A stretch of 64,000 nt of DNA from Desmodesmus armatus (Eukaryota; Chlorophyta; Chlorophyceae; Sphaeropleales; Scenedesmaceae), in assembly GCA_007449985.2 (NCBI GenBank), contig VIIQ02000709.1:296379-360378 (forward strand), in the 5' to 3' direction. Positions 12,667 through 24,346 of the stretch are shown piece after piece (the stretch's first letter is position 1; each line of letters opens with the position of its first letter). The notes beneath the pieces are model-generated. The model made no database searches. It worked only from the letters and a program-made list of their open reading frames with translations, and was not told the DNA's origin. Both the position numbers and the translations under genes were made by a program.

Positions 12667-15600
12667 CTAACACCTGTGGATGGCACTGCCCTTGAACTTA
12701 TACACCATGAGCGCTGCGGCAGCTAGGCTGCACCCCAACACCCACATTGCGACACTGTAGCCATGCGTCAGGTCATGAATGACACCTATCAACAGTGGGC
12801 CCAGGAAAGAACCCATGCATGCTATCGTGTTGTACATGGCCAAACCCAAGGCCTTTTCCTCCACTCTCAGACACCCGGCCACGAGGCCTGTCTGCAGCCC
12901 ATTGGCACCGTTGACACCACAGTGTGCGACCGTCAGCAGCACAAATGCAGCCACGGCTGCGCTCGCCCCCACACCGCCAGCACCAGCACCGCCACCCGAC
13001 AGCGCTCCCGAGGCTGCAAAGGGCAGCAACACCAGAGCCAGCGCACCCACCCACCACGTCAGTGCGATATGCAGCTTGGCCTCCCCCACCCGCTGCGAAT
13101 GCCATGCATTGAGCAGGTGCACTAGAGATGCTGCTGCGTATGGAATCGCACTGAACAGCACAACAGCAACCCCAGGAGAGCTTGCACCCCCAGTGCCTGC
13201 ACCAGCTGATCCTGCAGCTGCGCCCAGCAGCAGCGCCTGCACAATCTTGGGTGTCCAGTACAGCACACCGTTGCCAGGGATATCATGCAGGATGCGCCAG
13301 CTTCCCGCATACAACACCACCCTGTTGCGCGCAACCGCGAGCACAGAGCGCCATGATGGCGCATCACGGGCGCTGCTGCCTTCCAATGGTGAACTGCAGC
13401 TGCTTCCACAGCCTTGGCCATGGCTGCTGGCTAAGCCAGCCCGTGAGGGGCTGTGGTGCCTGCTGATTGCACTGCTGCACCCAGCTGAGTCTGAGGCTGG
13501 TGCTGACGATGTTGCTTTGTTGCCGAGGGCCCTGCGCAGCAGCTGCGCAGCCTCGGACGGCTTGTCATCTGCCTCCACCTCGACACACACGTCCACAGAG
13601 CTGTCGGTGTCTGATACAGGCTGGACTGTGCTGTGCTCCGCTGCTGGGCCACAGACTGGCGGTAGTGCGGAGGATTCCTTGCTGGTGGCCTTCAGCAGTG
13701 CCAACCGCTGCGGCTCAGATAGGAACTTTGCAGTGTCCAGGCTGGCTGGCAACAGGAAGGTCATGAAGCAGCCTAACAGGATGGCTGGCAGGCCTGCAGG
13801 GATCGCCAAGCACAGCACAGTGAGGCAGCTCCTTGCGTTGTATGCTACACAGTCACATCAATTCTGGCTGGTGGTGCCTGCTACATGTCAACAGTTGAGC
13901 ATATGAGACAGTCAAGCATGCACACCATCACATTCTACTTACCAGCGTGCAAGCAACAGCGCGTAAGTGAGTCACTGTGCAGATCAATTGTGTGCTGACA
14001 CTGCTAAATGGGCGAACAAAGTCACAGGAAACTAAGCAAGTAGCAGGATATCCCTCACCCTCAACCAGGAACAGCCACTGCCAGCCTTGGAGACCCAACT
14101 TGCCGTTCAGCATCAGCAGGCCAGCAGCAATGGGGGCGGCCACAACCTGAAAGCAACAACGGTGACAGCCAACGTCCAGAAGTGCATTGAATAAGTCTTA
14201 TATGCAGAGTCTTCAAAGCATGACAGGCAACCACCTGGCTTGCTTTCTTGTATGCCTGCATTGCTGTGAGCAGATCAGTCGCTGACGCAGCGTTGCGTTT
14301 CCCTGTTCGCAGAGCCCAGCCAGCGGCGGCCCGCCCACTTCCACTTACCTGGCTCACTGTGATGCCTGTCTCAATCACTGTGTACGGCACCGTTGTCCTG
14401 TCAGCTGCATAGAAGCAGCTGATGTAGTACCTGCAAGACAAATTGCATGTGGGTGCGGCTGCTGGAGGAAATTGGCAGCTGCGCAGTGCAATTGTGCTTC
14501 AGTCAGCATGTGCGCTCCTGCTGCTTCATGGTGGCATGTGTCCGTGACATAACATCAGTGTCAAATGAGGCTGAAACCTGGGCGCGACAACTGCTGAGGA
14601 GACATACCACGCACATGCGCAAACTGTGCCCGTCCACAGTGCAACATTGAGCAGCTCACAATGTGAAGCAGCTTGGGCAGCGTCGGCGTGGTTCCCTGAC
14701 TGTGCAGGGCAGAGTGGACAGCACCACGGCGACACTCACCAGGTGCCAGGAAGGCCTCCAGATTCTGCCAAACCCAGCAGCATGCGCAGCAGGACAAAGC
14801 TGACAGGGCCGCGCACCAGGGCCATACATGAGGCAGCAACGCCCCATGTGATGCTGATGAAGGCCAGCCAAGCAGGACCGCCAAACCTGGTCAGCGTTGA
14901 GACACAACAGATTTATATGCACATCCACAGCTGGTCATCTGGAGAAGCAGCCAGTGACATACTATGTGGGCAGGCCTAACCGGTGTATTACAGCGTGGAC
15001 TACACTTGCATTGGACGCTCTTCTACCCAGCACCCTGATAACACCAGCAGCTGCAGCAGCTGCACTGCCAACAGCACAGCACGTGCTGCAAGTAGAATCA
15101 TGATAGTGAAGCGTACTCACCTCAGAAGGAGGAAGTTGCTGGGGATCTGGCCGGCAGCGTATGCTAGGAAGAAGGCACCTGCATGCAGAGTAGCAGTGCA
15201 CGTAATCACTCTTGGTGGTCCGCAATGCATGTTGGGCCATGCCCAGCCATGCACTGGCACGCGCACAATGCCATGCATGTCACTGCATGCGTGCATATTG
15301 GCACTAATTCAGCCCTGTCTATAGGAGCCAAACCCAGTGGCTAGCATGTACGGCGACCAAAGTGCCCGCTGCGGCTGTTTAGACGCATTGTGGCTGCAGT
15401 CAGTGCCAGAGCAAGCTCGGTGTGTGTGCCGTACAATCTGGCCCACCTGAGCCAAGGCCGTACAAACTGCTGGATAAGTTGAGGTCCTGGCTCATTTGGA
15501 TGCTGGCAAATGAGAGTGCAGTCCTGTCTAGGTAAGAGATGATGACGAGCAGGAGGAGTGGCGGAAGGAGGCGCTTTGACACAGCCTTCTCTGCACTGAT

Positions 15601-15918
15601 GAGCAGATGGTCCTGGGGAGTGCGAGGAGATGGCTCAACCATCAGGCTGTGATGGCTGCTGCTGCTGAAGCTGCGGGCTGCTGGTACCGGCCCAATGCAG
15701 CCAGCGTGCCCTTGGTCAGTGCTTGGGGGTGCTGATAGCTGCGCAGGCCGCAAGGCAGCCGCTGTGTCTGCTTCCACCACGTCCACGGCTGGTGAATGAG
15801 ATAGACAAGCTGATGCTTGCAGCAAGCTCCTGGTTTCTCTGTCACCACCAAGCACCGGGCATGCCCTGTCAGCAGAGGCCTGAGCCAGGCTGGCCTTCCC
15901 TGCTGATGTGGGCTCCAT
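12667..15918 (-). CDS. Major facilitator superfamily transporter, anion:cation symporter (ACS) type
   Basis: Multi-pass membrane carrier for an organic or inorganic anion; the substrate cannot be told. Six exons join in phase: 15447-15918, 15121-15178, 14740-14886, 14349-14430, 14059-14146, 12667-13793, giving 657 aa. MFS signatures: YLDRTALSFA in TM1, AFFLAYAAGQIPSNF in TM2, LLRMLLGLAESG in TM4, GWQWLFLVEGLPAILLG across TM6, and TM7-12 in the last exon. The TM2-3 region and the GLAESG motif fit the ACS family (allantoate, phthalate, tartrate and pyridine-carboxylate carriers, and plant phosphate transporter 4 relatives). Length exceeds the family's ~450-500 aa because of a ~130-residue Ser/Ala-rich N-terminus (possibly a plastid transit region) and a ~150-residue Ser-rich central loop. 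The next minus-strand gene is the dynein; NOT3 is divergent upstream. Confidence 0.87.
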
Positions 15919-16578
15919 AGAGGACCCCGATAAGCCAGTAAGAGATGGTCGGCAGCGAGTGCACGACTTATTGCTGGCTAGAGAGCCAAGCTTGTGAGGT
16001 CCTCATGCTGATTGATGGTACTGTATCATGCTTGTGGGGACGTCCAAGGTACATAGCAACCTGTCGGGAAGCACACCTGCTGATCCAACTGGTTGAACAA
16101 TGCATCGGGTCTACAAGTCACAACCCACACTGCAACTGACCAGCCTCAACTGAATCGAGGCTTAAGGAACTCCAAGAGTGCCCATTTGCTATCTCGACGA
16201 CTGAACGTTTTGCCAGAAACACACCTGTGTCGTTGCCGCGTAGCATCTGCTGCCTCGACCCCTTCACAGTATCGCTGATCTGAGGTGTGCAACCGAGCTC
16301 GCTTCTCCTCTGCCTGCTCATGCGATGGTGTACTGGACACATCTTAGACTTTAGCAACAGCTGACACCTGCCTGCTAGGCGACAGGTGTGCACATAGTCG
16401 TTCCCGGGGCTACTGCCATCAGCTTGCTGGGCCTCTGTCTTGCTTGGCAGCAAGTCCTTATGCTTGGCAGCAAGTAGGCAGCATAGAAGGATCCTGTCTG
16501 GGTCCCTCATTTCGTAGCATGGGCCCTTAGCAGGCTGTCTGCATCTGCTGTGCCGCTGCAGGCGGTGCTGCTGCAATC
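15919..16578. promoter_or_regulatory. Divergent intergenic region between MFS transporter and NOT3
   Basis: About 660 bp separate two divergent start codons, so both promoters must lie here or extend into it. A 15-bp phrase TGCTTGGCAGCAAGT is repeated in tandem near 16440-16475. No clear TATA box was recognised for either side. Function is inferred from gene orientation. Confidence 0.45.
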
Positions 16579-19500
16579 ATGGGAGCAGCACGGAAGTTGC
16601 AGAGCGAAATCGACAGGTGGGTGTGCTCTTGAGATTCTGGCTCAGGTCTAGATGGGGTCGTGTTTGCAGGGCGTTGAAGCAGCTGAGCAGTGTGCTTGTG
16701 GGAGTCTCAAGAGCATGTACACCCCCTTCTTTCACTCAGGAGGCGGATCAGCCGGGCAGTCGATGGCCATGCAGCTTTGCAAAGGCCTTATCACACCCGC
16801 TGACACATGGGATCTGACCCATCATATGCCTTCACATTACTCCCTGGCGGGGCCCAGTCTCGGTGCTTCAGCCTTGGTCGGGTTGCCTGTTGCACACAGT
16901 TGCAGCACACTCTTCACTACCACCCGTCTGTCCTGCAGGTGCCTCAAGAAGGTGCAGGAGGGCATAGACGAGTTTGACCAGATATGGCAAAAGGTGCGTG
17001 CAAGCAGCAGATGCCAACGTAGCCTCACGCGTTCAAGCAGTGCCCCAGGGTACGAGCCAACAGGTGGTAACATCGCACAGCGTCCGCAGCAGGCACTCAG
17101 GCAGTGGTGCAGCCGTCACGGAGCGCTGTGCAGTGCTGACACAGCAAGCAAGCCGTGCGCTGCTCTTGGCGTTACATGGTGGTGTTGGTCGCAGGTTCAT
17201 GACACAGACAACGCCAACCAGAAGGAGAAGTTTGAGGCGGACCTGAAGAAGGAGATAAAGAAGCTGCAGAGGTTGAGAGACCAGATCAAGTCATGGTGAG
17301 ACAGCTGACAAAATTCAGGATAGAGGCTTTCAAGGTTTCTGGGGCCCTCAGCTCCACGGGCGCTGTTGCGTCTGAGTGCAGGCGCTGTTGCGATTGAGGA
17401 GAGCAGTTGCTGGCGCCCTGACCAAGCATGCTCCTTGAAGTCCTTGCAATGATGGTTGACAGCAGTAGCATCTGGCCATACCCCATCATTGGCCTGACAC
17501 GTACCGTGCTGCATACTACAGCCTGTTTCTGCGTCAGCTGTGTCATGCTGTGCTGTGCTGTGCTGTGCTGTGTCGACACCTGTCTCCAGGATCTCTGGCG
17601 CCGACATCAAGGACAAGACCACGCTGCTGGATGCGCGCAAGGCGATAGAGCGGGAGATGGAGCGCTTCAAGACGTGCGAGAAGGAGGCAAAGATGAAGCA
17701 GTTCAGCAAGATGGCCCTCGGACAGGTAAAGGTGTAGCTCCGCTGCAGACAATCTTCCCTCAACTTTGGTGCTTTTGCTACAGCACGCACGGACCGTGTT
17801 GCGCTTCTGCGGCGCACATCCAATGCAGAACAGGCAATGAATCGGGTGCTGGGGGCAAGTGCAGCACATGGTGTGGCTGTTGTGTTGGGGGGGGGGGATG
17901 CGTTTGGGTACCATGGCTAACTTGTACCCCTTCCAGTGCAGTGCGCCACAGTGTGTTCTGTGTGCGCTCAACAGGGCGCGTTGGCTGGCATGAGTGTGTG
18001 GGTTGCAAGGTGCCACAGGCTGTGTTTGCAGCACTGCTCTTGACATTTTGTTATGATACTAATATGCGCAGGCCGACAAGCTGGACCCCCGGGAGCAGGC
18101 GAAGCAGGAGACGCGGGAGTGGGTGAATGATGTGGTGGACCGGCTCACAGTGCGCATCGAGCAGTTTGAGTATGAGATGGAGGAGATGCAGGCCAACCTC
18201 AAGAAGAAAGCAAAGCCGCCACCCAAGCTGGTGCAGGTGCGACATGGCTTGGCAGGGCTTGTGTGTTGTGGCATCAGTTGGCAAGCTTCAGGAGTGTGCA
18301 GTTGGTGGGGTTGATTGGTACCGGTCGTGTAATTAGGTGCAGGGCTTGTGGATGAGCAGCGGCGGCTTCATGCGCGAGCAAGGGGCCCCAATGGCCTCAT
18401 GTAGCTTTTCAGTCGCTGGGCCTAGCACTGACAAAGAATTGCCCTGGGTTGTGTGTTGGTGTGTCCTGCAGCTGGAGGAGGTTGTCAACGTGCACAAGAA
18501 GCATGTGCAGGCGCTGGAGAAGGCGCTGCGTTGCCTGGACAATGACGCGCTCAGCAGCGAGGAGCTGGACCCCCTCAAGGATGACCTGGAGTACTACCTG
18601 GTGCGTGTGTGTATATGGGGGGGGGGGGGTGTCTGTCGTCGGGTTGGGGCATTAGTTGGTTGGTTGGACAGTTGGCTGGCTGGCCGGTTGAATGGTTGGA
18701 ATGATGCAGATGAGGGTAGTCAGCAGTATCATGTGCATGTTGGGGTATCGCAAAGTGGCTCGCCTGAACAGCAGCCGTGATGGCAGGCCGCGCTGGATAC
18801 GTACAGGACTTGGGTGTAGGAGAGCATGTGACGGCTGACAGCTGCGGCTGACAGTGTGGCGATCCTGGTGCTTGCTCGTTGATGTAGAGCTGACCCAAAT
18901 AGACAGGCGCTGCTGTGCAACTTTGGGTGGCCAAGGCTGGCTTGCTGCTTGTGCTATGTGTTGTTTGTTTCATCCGTTTCTGTGTTTCTGTGTTCAGGCC
19001 TTGGAGCTGGATGAGCACTATGACAACACAGACGACATGTACTGCGACATTGCTGACCGTCTGGAGGCAGTGGAGGCAGCAGCACCAGCAGCCAGCCTGG
19101 CAGGTCACCTGGGCTCCCTCAGCATCAAGAAGGACGGCAAAATGAAGAGCGGCGGCGGCAAGGTGGGGGCACACACGTGGCAGCCCATCTCACGGACGGA
19201 GGGGCTTGGCGCTTTGTGTAGGGGGTTGGCGTTGCATGCAAGCTACAGGCGCTTGCAGGAATGGGTGGATCGTGGCAGCATGGAGCCAAGTTGCACAATG
19301 CTGCCCTGTTGTTTTTTTTGGGTTTTTTGGGGCTGCCCAGATGTTCCCCTTTCTGCAATGTTGTGTGTCTCAGCGGGACGCGACAGGTACACAAACAGTG
19401 CGTGGGCCAGCCGAGCCGAGCATTGCACGCGCATGCCAGGTGGGCATGCCCATGACAGGTGTCCGTGTGCAGTGGTGCTCTGTGGGATCAAAACTATCGA

Positions 19501-22500
19501 TTGATCCCACAGAGCACCACTGCACATGGACACCTGTCACGAGCATGCCCACCCGGCATGCACGTGCATTCACTATTCCACTGTGCTGATGCGCAACACC
19601 TGCTGTTCTTTGATGTGCTGTGGCCTGGCTGTGTAGGATGACGATGAGCGGGAGAAGGAGAGGGAGCGGGAGAGGGAGCGTGCTGCAGCAGCGGCAGTCA
19701 AGGCGCAGTTGATCGCCCAGGGCAACAGCAAGTGAGTTCCATTCCATGTTGATCAGCAAGGGCCCTGACGTGTATGATGATGTCCCACTGCGGGCGGCCC
19801 CCGTCAGTAGCATAGTCTTGCAGCAGGGTGGCTATTATCAACTGCATGAAGCAACAAACCCCTTCTGCACGACCGCGGGGGGTGGCAAGCCATTACATGC
19901 ATGGCCTCTCAACAACCTGAAAGATGCAGGCCAAGGCAATACTTTGCAGCATGCGCGAGTCAATTGTTGAGACTGCAAGTCATGTCAACCTGTTGCGTAT
20001 GTGTTTTTGTATGTGTCTGCAGTGTGAGGCCCCTGGAGGAGCCAGACGACCGCACCAAACTAGGTGCAGGCATGTCCCGGCCCCCAGCGCTGACGACAGC
20101 AGGCTCAGGCGCCCTCATGCCACCCGCCTCGCCGCTCAGCACGCCAGCAGGGCCGGGCGCTGTGCCGCCCTCGCCCAAGCTGCCTGTGGTGCCCACCCCG
20201 CGGCAGCAGAAGGGTGACGAGGGACCACTCAGCCCCATGCAGGTGTGCATGCGACAAAGTTGCCTGGAGTGCTCTGACTCTGTTGTAGCAGCAGCTTTTG
20301 ATGCATATGCCTCATACCTTGCATCATCTTGAGACTCGCAGGCAGGGTAACATAGCGCAGAAAACGTGTGGCGATGTCGGCTTGTTGTCCTGCTGTATGT
20401 GCAGGCGCGCAACGCGGCAGCAGCAGCCCCAGCTGACCATGCAGCAGCTGACAGCCATGCCAATGGGCCGGCGGCAGCAGCAGCAGCAGCGGCGGCTGGA
20501 CCAACTCCACAGCAGCCGCCAGCAGTGACAGCTGGCCGGCCCACATTGGCTGCGCTGATTGGCGGGGCAGCTGCTCGGGAGCAGCAGCAGCAGCAGCAAC
20601 AACAGCAGCAGCAACAACAGCAGCAGCAGGTGCCGCAGCCACAAGCTGCAGCACCGCCTGCTCAGGCGCAGCAGGCTCAGCAGCCACCACCTCAGCTTGC
20701 TGCTCAGCCACAGCAGCAGCAGCAGCAGCCAGCTGCCTCCCAGCCGCAGCAGCAGCAGCAGGAAGCGGCGGCACCAGCAGTGGCAGCAGCAGCGGCGGCG
20801 GCAGCTGCTGGGCAGGCAGATGCGGCGGCACCCCCACCTGCAGCAGGAGGCCGGCTGGGCGCATGGATGTCAGGGGGTCCAGAAGGACCCAACGGAGCAG
20901 CACCCGCAGCATCTGGACCTCCACCAGCCATGCAGCAGCAGCAGCAGCAGTCACCTCAGGCAGCACAGCAGCAAGGTACCGCTGCAGCAGCACTTGCCAA
21001 GGGCCTGCCTGGCAAGCCGGCGGCTGCACAGCAGCAGCAGCAGCAGCCCGCAGCTGCCACGCCCAAGGCGCAGCCGGAAACTGCTGCATCCAACGGCCCC
21101 TTGCCCTCTCCTGCTGCAGCAGCTGCTGCTGCGGTGGAGGACAGTGCTGCCGCAGCAGCAGCGGCGGCTGCGGCTGCTGCTGCTGGAGTGCCAGTGCTGC
21201 CTGAGGGTGCGTCTGGTGCGGATGTGCTGGAGGGTTGGTGCAGCATGGCAGCAGCGGAGCTCAAACAAAGCAGCAGCATGCTGGTGCAGGTGCCACGGGG
21301 CATTGCGGCGCTGCCGGTGCTGGAGGCTGTCGCAAGGTGAGTGGCCTGCGGGGTGCTGATTGTGGTGCCATCAACAGCTGCTGGGGAGTGCCACGCTCTA
21401 TGCTGTACCTCTCTTGCAACACCAAGCGGTTGCAGCATGAGCTGAGTTTGCGACTCGATGTGCTGTGTGCGTGTCTGTAAGTGTGCGCACTGTGTTTGTG
21501 CTGCACCAGTGCAACTGTGTGTGCCGTCGCGATGGTGCATGTGCGCAAGTTCGCATTGTTGGTGACAGCAGGGCGTCTGCGCATGTACGAACTAGTTCTG
21601 GTGCTTGACGCCATCGCACTTTGCTTTTTGCAGGTGTGCTCTGCCTCAGCCCTCTGACAGCGACTGGGACAAGCCAAAGCCGCGCCACCCCATCGTGGGC
21701 CCGGCGTCATACCCTAAGTCGCAGCCGGATGTGATCAGCGCGCCCGGGCTGTTCCGCAAGATGGACCCTGAGGCCCTCTTCTTCGCCTTCTACTACCAGC
21801 CAGACACATACCAGCAGTACCTGGCGGCACAGGTGGGTTGTTGGGGAGCTATCTGTACGGGACTATCTGTACGGACAGACGGAGGGCAGGGTACGACTCG
21901 CGAGGCTGAGGTCTGTGACGGTGCCTGGCTGTGTTGTGGAGTGTATCGACAGTGACACATGCTAGAGAGCTGGATGCTGATTCGGTTGAGAGGCATCGCC
22001 CCTCATCAGTGGCATTTGGTGTCAGTTAGAGACGAGCTGACAGGCTCACCAGGACAGGTTGTAGGCACGACTGCACTGTTAGGGCTGACTGCCGTGTGGT
22101 GCTTTTGTTGTGCAGGAGCTGAAGCGTCAGAGCTGGCGGTACCACAAGCAGCACAATGCATGGTTCCAGCGGTACGCAGAGCCCACAGTCACCAACGAGG
22201 AGTACGAGCAGGTAGGGAAGGAACCTCTTCACACAGATGCGGTGCTTTGTTGCACTCTGTGCTTCACCACACATACAAGCATGACGCATCCTAGTTTGAT
22301 TGCCTTGCTGCAAAGCTCGAGAGTGAGCCTGCACCTAAGGAAGGCCCCTGTTGCACACATGGGGCTGTGAGCGGCAGCCTGTGGGTGCTGAGCACTGCGC
22401 TGTTGCAGCAGAAGCAGCAGCCGGAGCGTGCAGCAGCACGTTGAGGTGTGTGCCCCTGAAAAGGGGGCGGGTATGTCAACGTGCCGCAGCGAGCTCCAGC

Positions 22501-23223
22501 TGCTGCTCCTGCTGCAGCAGTGTGTGCAGTGCTTGCGACTTGAGCAGGCTCCTGCAGCTCCTCCCCTCCGGTTGTCGGCAAGGAGTCCCAATCCTTCAGC
22601 ATGTCTGGCCCCGCATTGGGAATACCACAGTCCCTGTGGTAGATGTTGGATCCGTGTGTAGCGGCTGGCCCATGGCTGTGGCCTCAAGTTCCTAGGTGCT
22701 GTCAGCTGCCACTGACTGTGTTGACTCATCCATTGTTGCTGTTGTTCATCCTGCCTCGCACAACTGCAGGGCACGTATGTGTACTTTGACTACAACATCA
22801 TGCACGACGACCTGCAGACAGGCTGGTGCTACAGGCGCAAGGAGAACTTCACCTTCAGGTGGGAGCAGCATGCTTGCCTGCATGTGTGGGCTTCGCTGGG
22901 CAGTGACGCGTGTGGTGGCTAGGCTGTGTGGTCTGATAGCACTATCAGGATGTGCGCCTGCTCGTGCGACTGTATGACTCTGTCAGTGGCTTCTCAACGG
23001 GAACCTGTGGCTGCTAGGGTTGTATGTGTTGAAACATACTGTTTTTGTGTGTTCCACACTTGGCATCAGCACACCTTCTGCATTGTGCCTGTGGTGCAAC
23101 TGGCCTTGCTCGACTGTGCGGCTCTCCGGTGCTGTAGTCTGGGACAGGAGTCAGCAACTGGGCGACAGGGGAGGGGGGCTACTGATGCTGTCTGGTGCTG
23201 CTGATGCTGACACTATCGCCACT

Positions 23224-23256
<33 letters not shown>

Positions 23257-23301
23257 AGGTACGATGCCCTGGAGGATGAGCTGCCAGTCTCACAGGTGTA
23301 G
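16579..23301 (+). CDS. NOT3: CCR4-NOT complex subunit NOT3
   Basis: Scaffold subunit of the CCR4-NOT deadenylase, acting in mRNA decay and translational repression. Fourteen exons join in phase: 16579-16616, 16939-16993, 17195-17295, 17590-17725, 18072-18236, 18472-18600, 18998-19162, 19637-19731, 20023-20242, 20405-21336, 21634-21832, 22116-22211, 22770-22858, 23259-23301; 820 aa. The N-terminal Not3 coiled-coil domain (residues 1 to ~280) starts [13 protein letters not shown] and has [20 protein letters not shown] and a long charged helix. The middle (~300-680) is Pro then Gln/Ala low complexity, mostly from one 932-nt exon. The C-terminal NOT2/3/5 box (~680-820) has [35 protein letters not shown] and GTYVYFDY. 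Length is typical of plant and animal NOT3. Start and stop are both clear. Confidence 0.96.
19425..19567. repeat. Long near-perfect inverted repeat (hairpin) inside a NOT3 intron
   Basis: Arms 19425-19491 and 19501-19567 (67 nt each) are reverse complements with five differences, all transitions, around a 9-nt loop. It sits in the intron between exons 18998-19162 and 19637-19731. Read on the minus strand, four of the five differences become G-U wobbles and one is C-A; on the plus strand only one is a wobble. The form fits a long algal small-RNA precursor or a foldback MITE. No target-site duplication was obvious. Confidence 0.85.
20579..20629 (+). repeat. CAG/CAA tract coding polyglutamine in NOT3
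   Basis: A run of CAG with interspersed CAA codes a polyglutamine stretch in the large NOT3 exon. Similar shorter Gln and Ala runs follow to about 21190. The CAA interruptions suggest an older, stabilised tract. Confidence 0.9.
23226..23255 (+). repeat. (CTG)10 microsatellite serving as the 3' end of the last NOT3 intron
   Basis: Ten CTG units run directly into the CAG acceptor of the final NOT3 exon (exon start 23259). The repeat takes the place normally held by a polypyrimidine tract. Confidence 0.85.
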
Positions 23302-24346
23302 GCCAGTGCTGCCAGGGGCAGCTTGACGGCCTGCCAGTCGTGCTGCAATGGGCAGCCGCAATGCCATGAAGCAGCAGGAATGCAGCAGCGGCGGCAATGG
23401 CAGCAGCACCCTTGTGGTGTCCTCAGCTAGGCAGTGTGACCACAGCATTGCCTTTTTCTGACAGACAGCAGGGCTTGCGCGAGCTGGCTGGCTGGGTCTC
23501 ATGCAGAGGCTTGTGGCGCATGGGCATGCGTGGGTATTGAGACTCTCTGAGGTGCAGTCAGCCGCGGTGGTGGAATGGCAGCACTTGGCTGATTGATGCT
23601 GTTGGCTGAGGTGTGCTGGTGGTGCATTGGCACTTGTTGGTGTGGGGTGGTGTTGTGGTGAGTGTTTGATCAGTGCTGCATCCAGCTGAAATGGCTGGTG
23701 GGTTGTGGGGCATGCAAGATGGATCAGTCTGAGGCATGTTGTTGTGACACCACTGTTGTTGTGTATTGGTTGCAGCATGTTGATGCTTTCTCCTTATTGG
23801 ACTGTGGATCGATGTGCTGGCAAAGCAGCACAGCGATTCCGTCGCTCCCAGGTTGCATGGAAACATGCACTGGTGGTAACATTACAGATTTTGTGGAGCA
23901 GTGGCACCTTGTCCTCATTGAAAACCTGCTGTCCTTGTGTAAGGCATGCTATCAATTCCACCACAACTCTGAAACTGCGCAATCATCGCATTGGTGCAGC
24001 AAAATGTACAGAAGTGTTGCACAAGTGAATGAGACAACCCGTCAACTGTCATCGCCGGGCCGGCGTAAATGCCATCACGCAAGCACGACTTTTGCAAAGA
24101 CAATACAAAGTATCAGTGAACCTGCAACACAACCTGTTATATTTGCGTGCTCTACTTGCCATCCGGCTCCCACAGACCCGCGCGCGGGAAACGCTTGGGT
24201 AATGGCGGGAAAACCTTTCCAGCTTTCAAATGAGCTGCAATATCGTCAATATTAGTAAGATGTTGATGCTTGCGGCCAGTGCGGACTAAGCAAGTGGAAC
24301 AGACCAGGTCAGCAGCAGCTTCCACAGCAGGAGTTTGTGGCTCATC
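23302..24346 (+). other. Intergenic: NOT3 3' UTR and upstream region of the next gene
   Basis: NOT3 and the next gene lie in tandem. TGTAA at 23938-23942 is a candidate NOT3 poly(A) signal, giving a 3' UTR of about 640 nt. The rest should hold the promoter of the 24347 gene. No coding signal or recognised repeat was seen. Confidence 0.4.

Noticed and set aside
12779..13906. Long plus-strand ORF (375 codons) opposite the MFS transporter
   Set aside because: It is antisense to well-supported transmembrane exons; its composition mirrors the opposite strand and no motif is seen.
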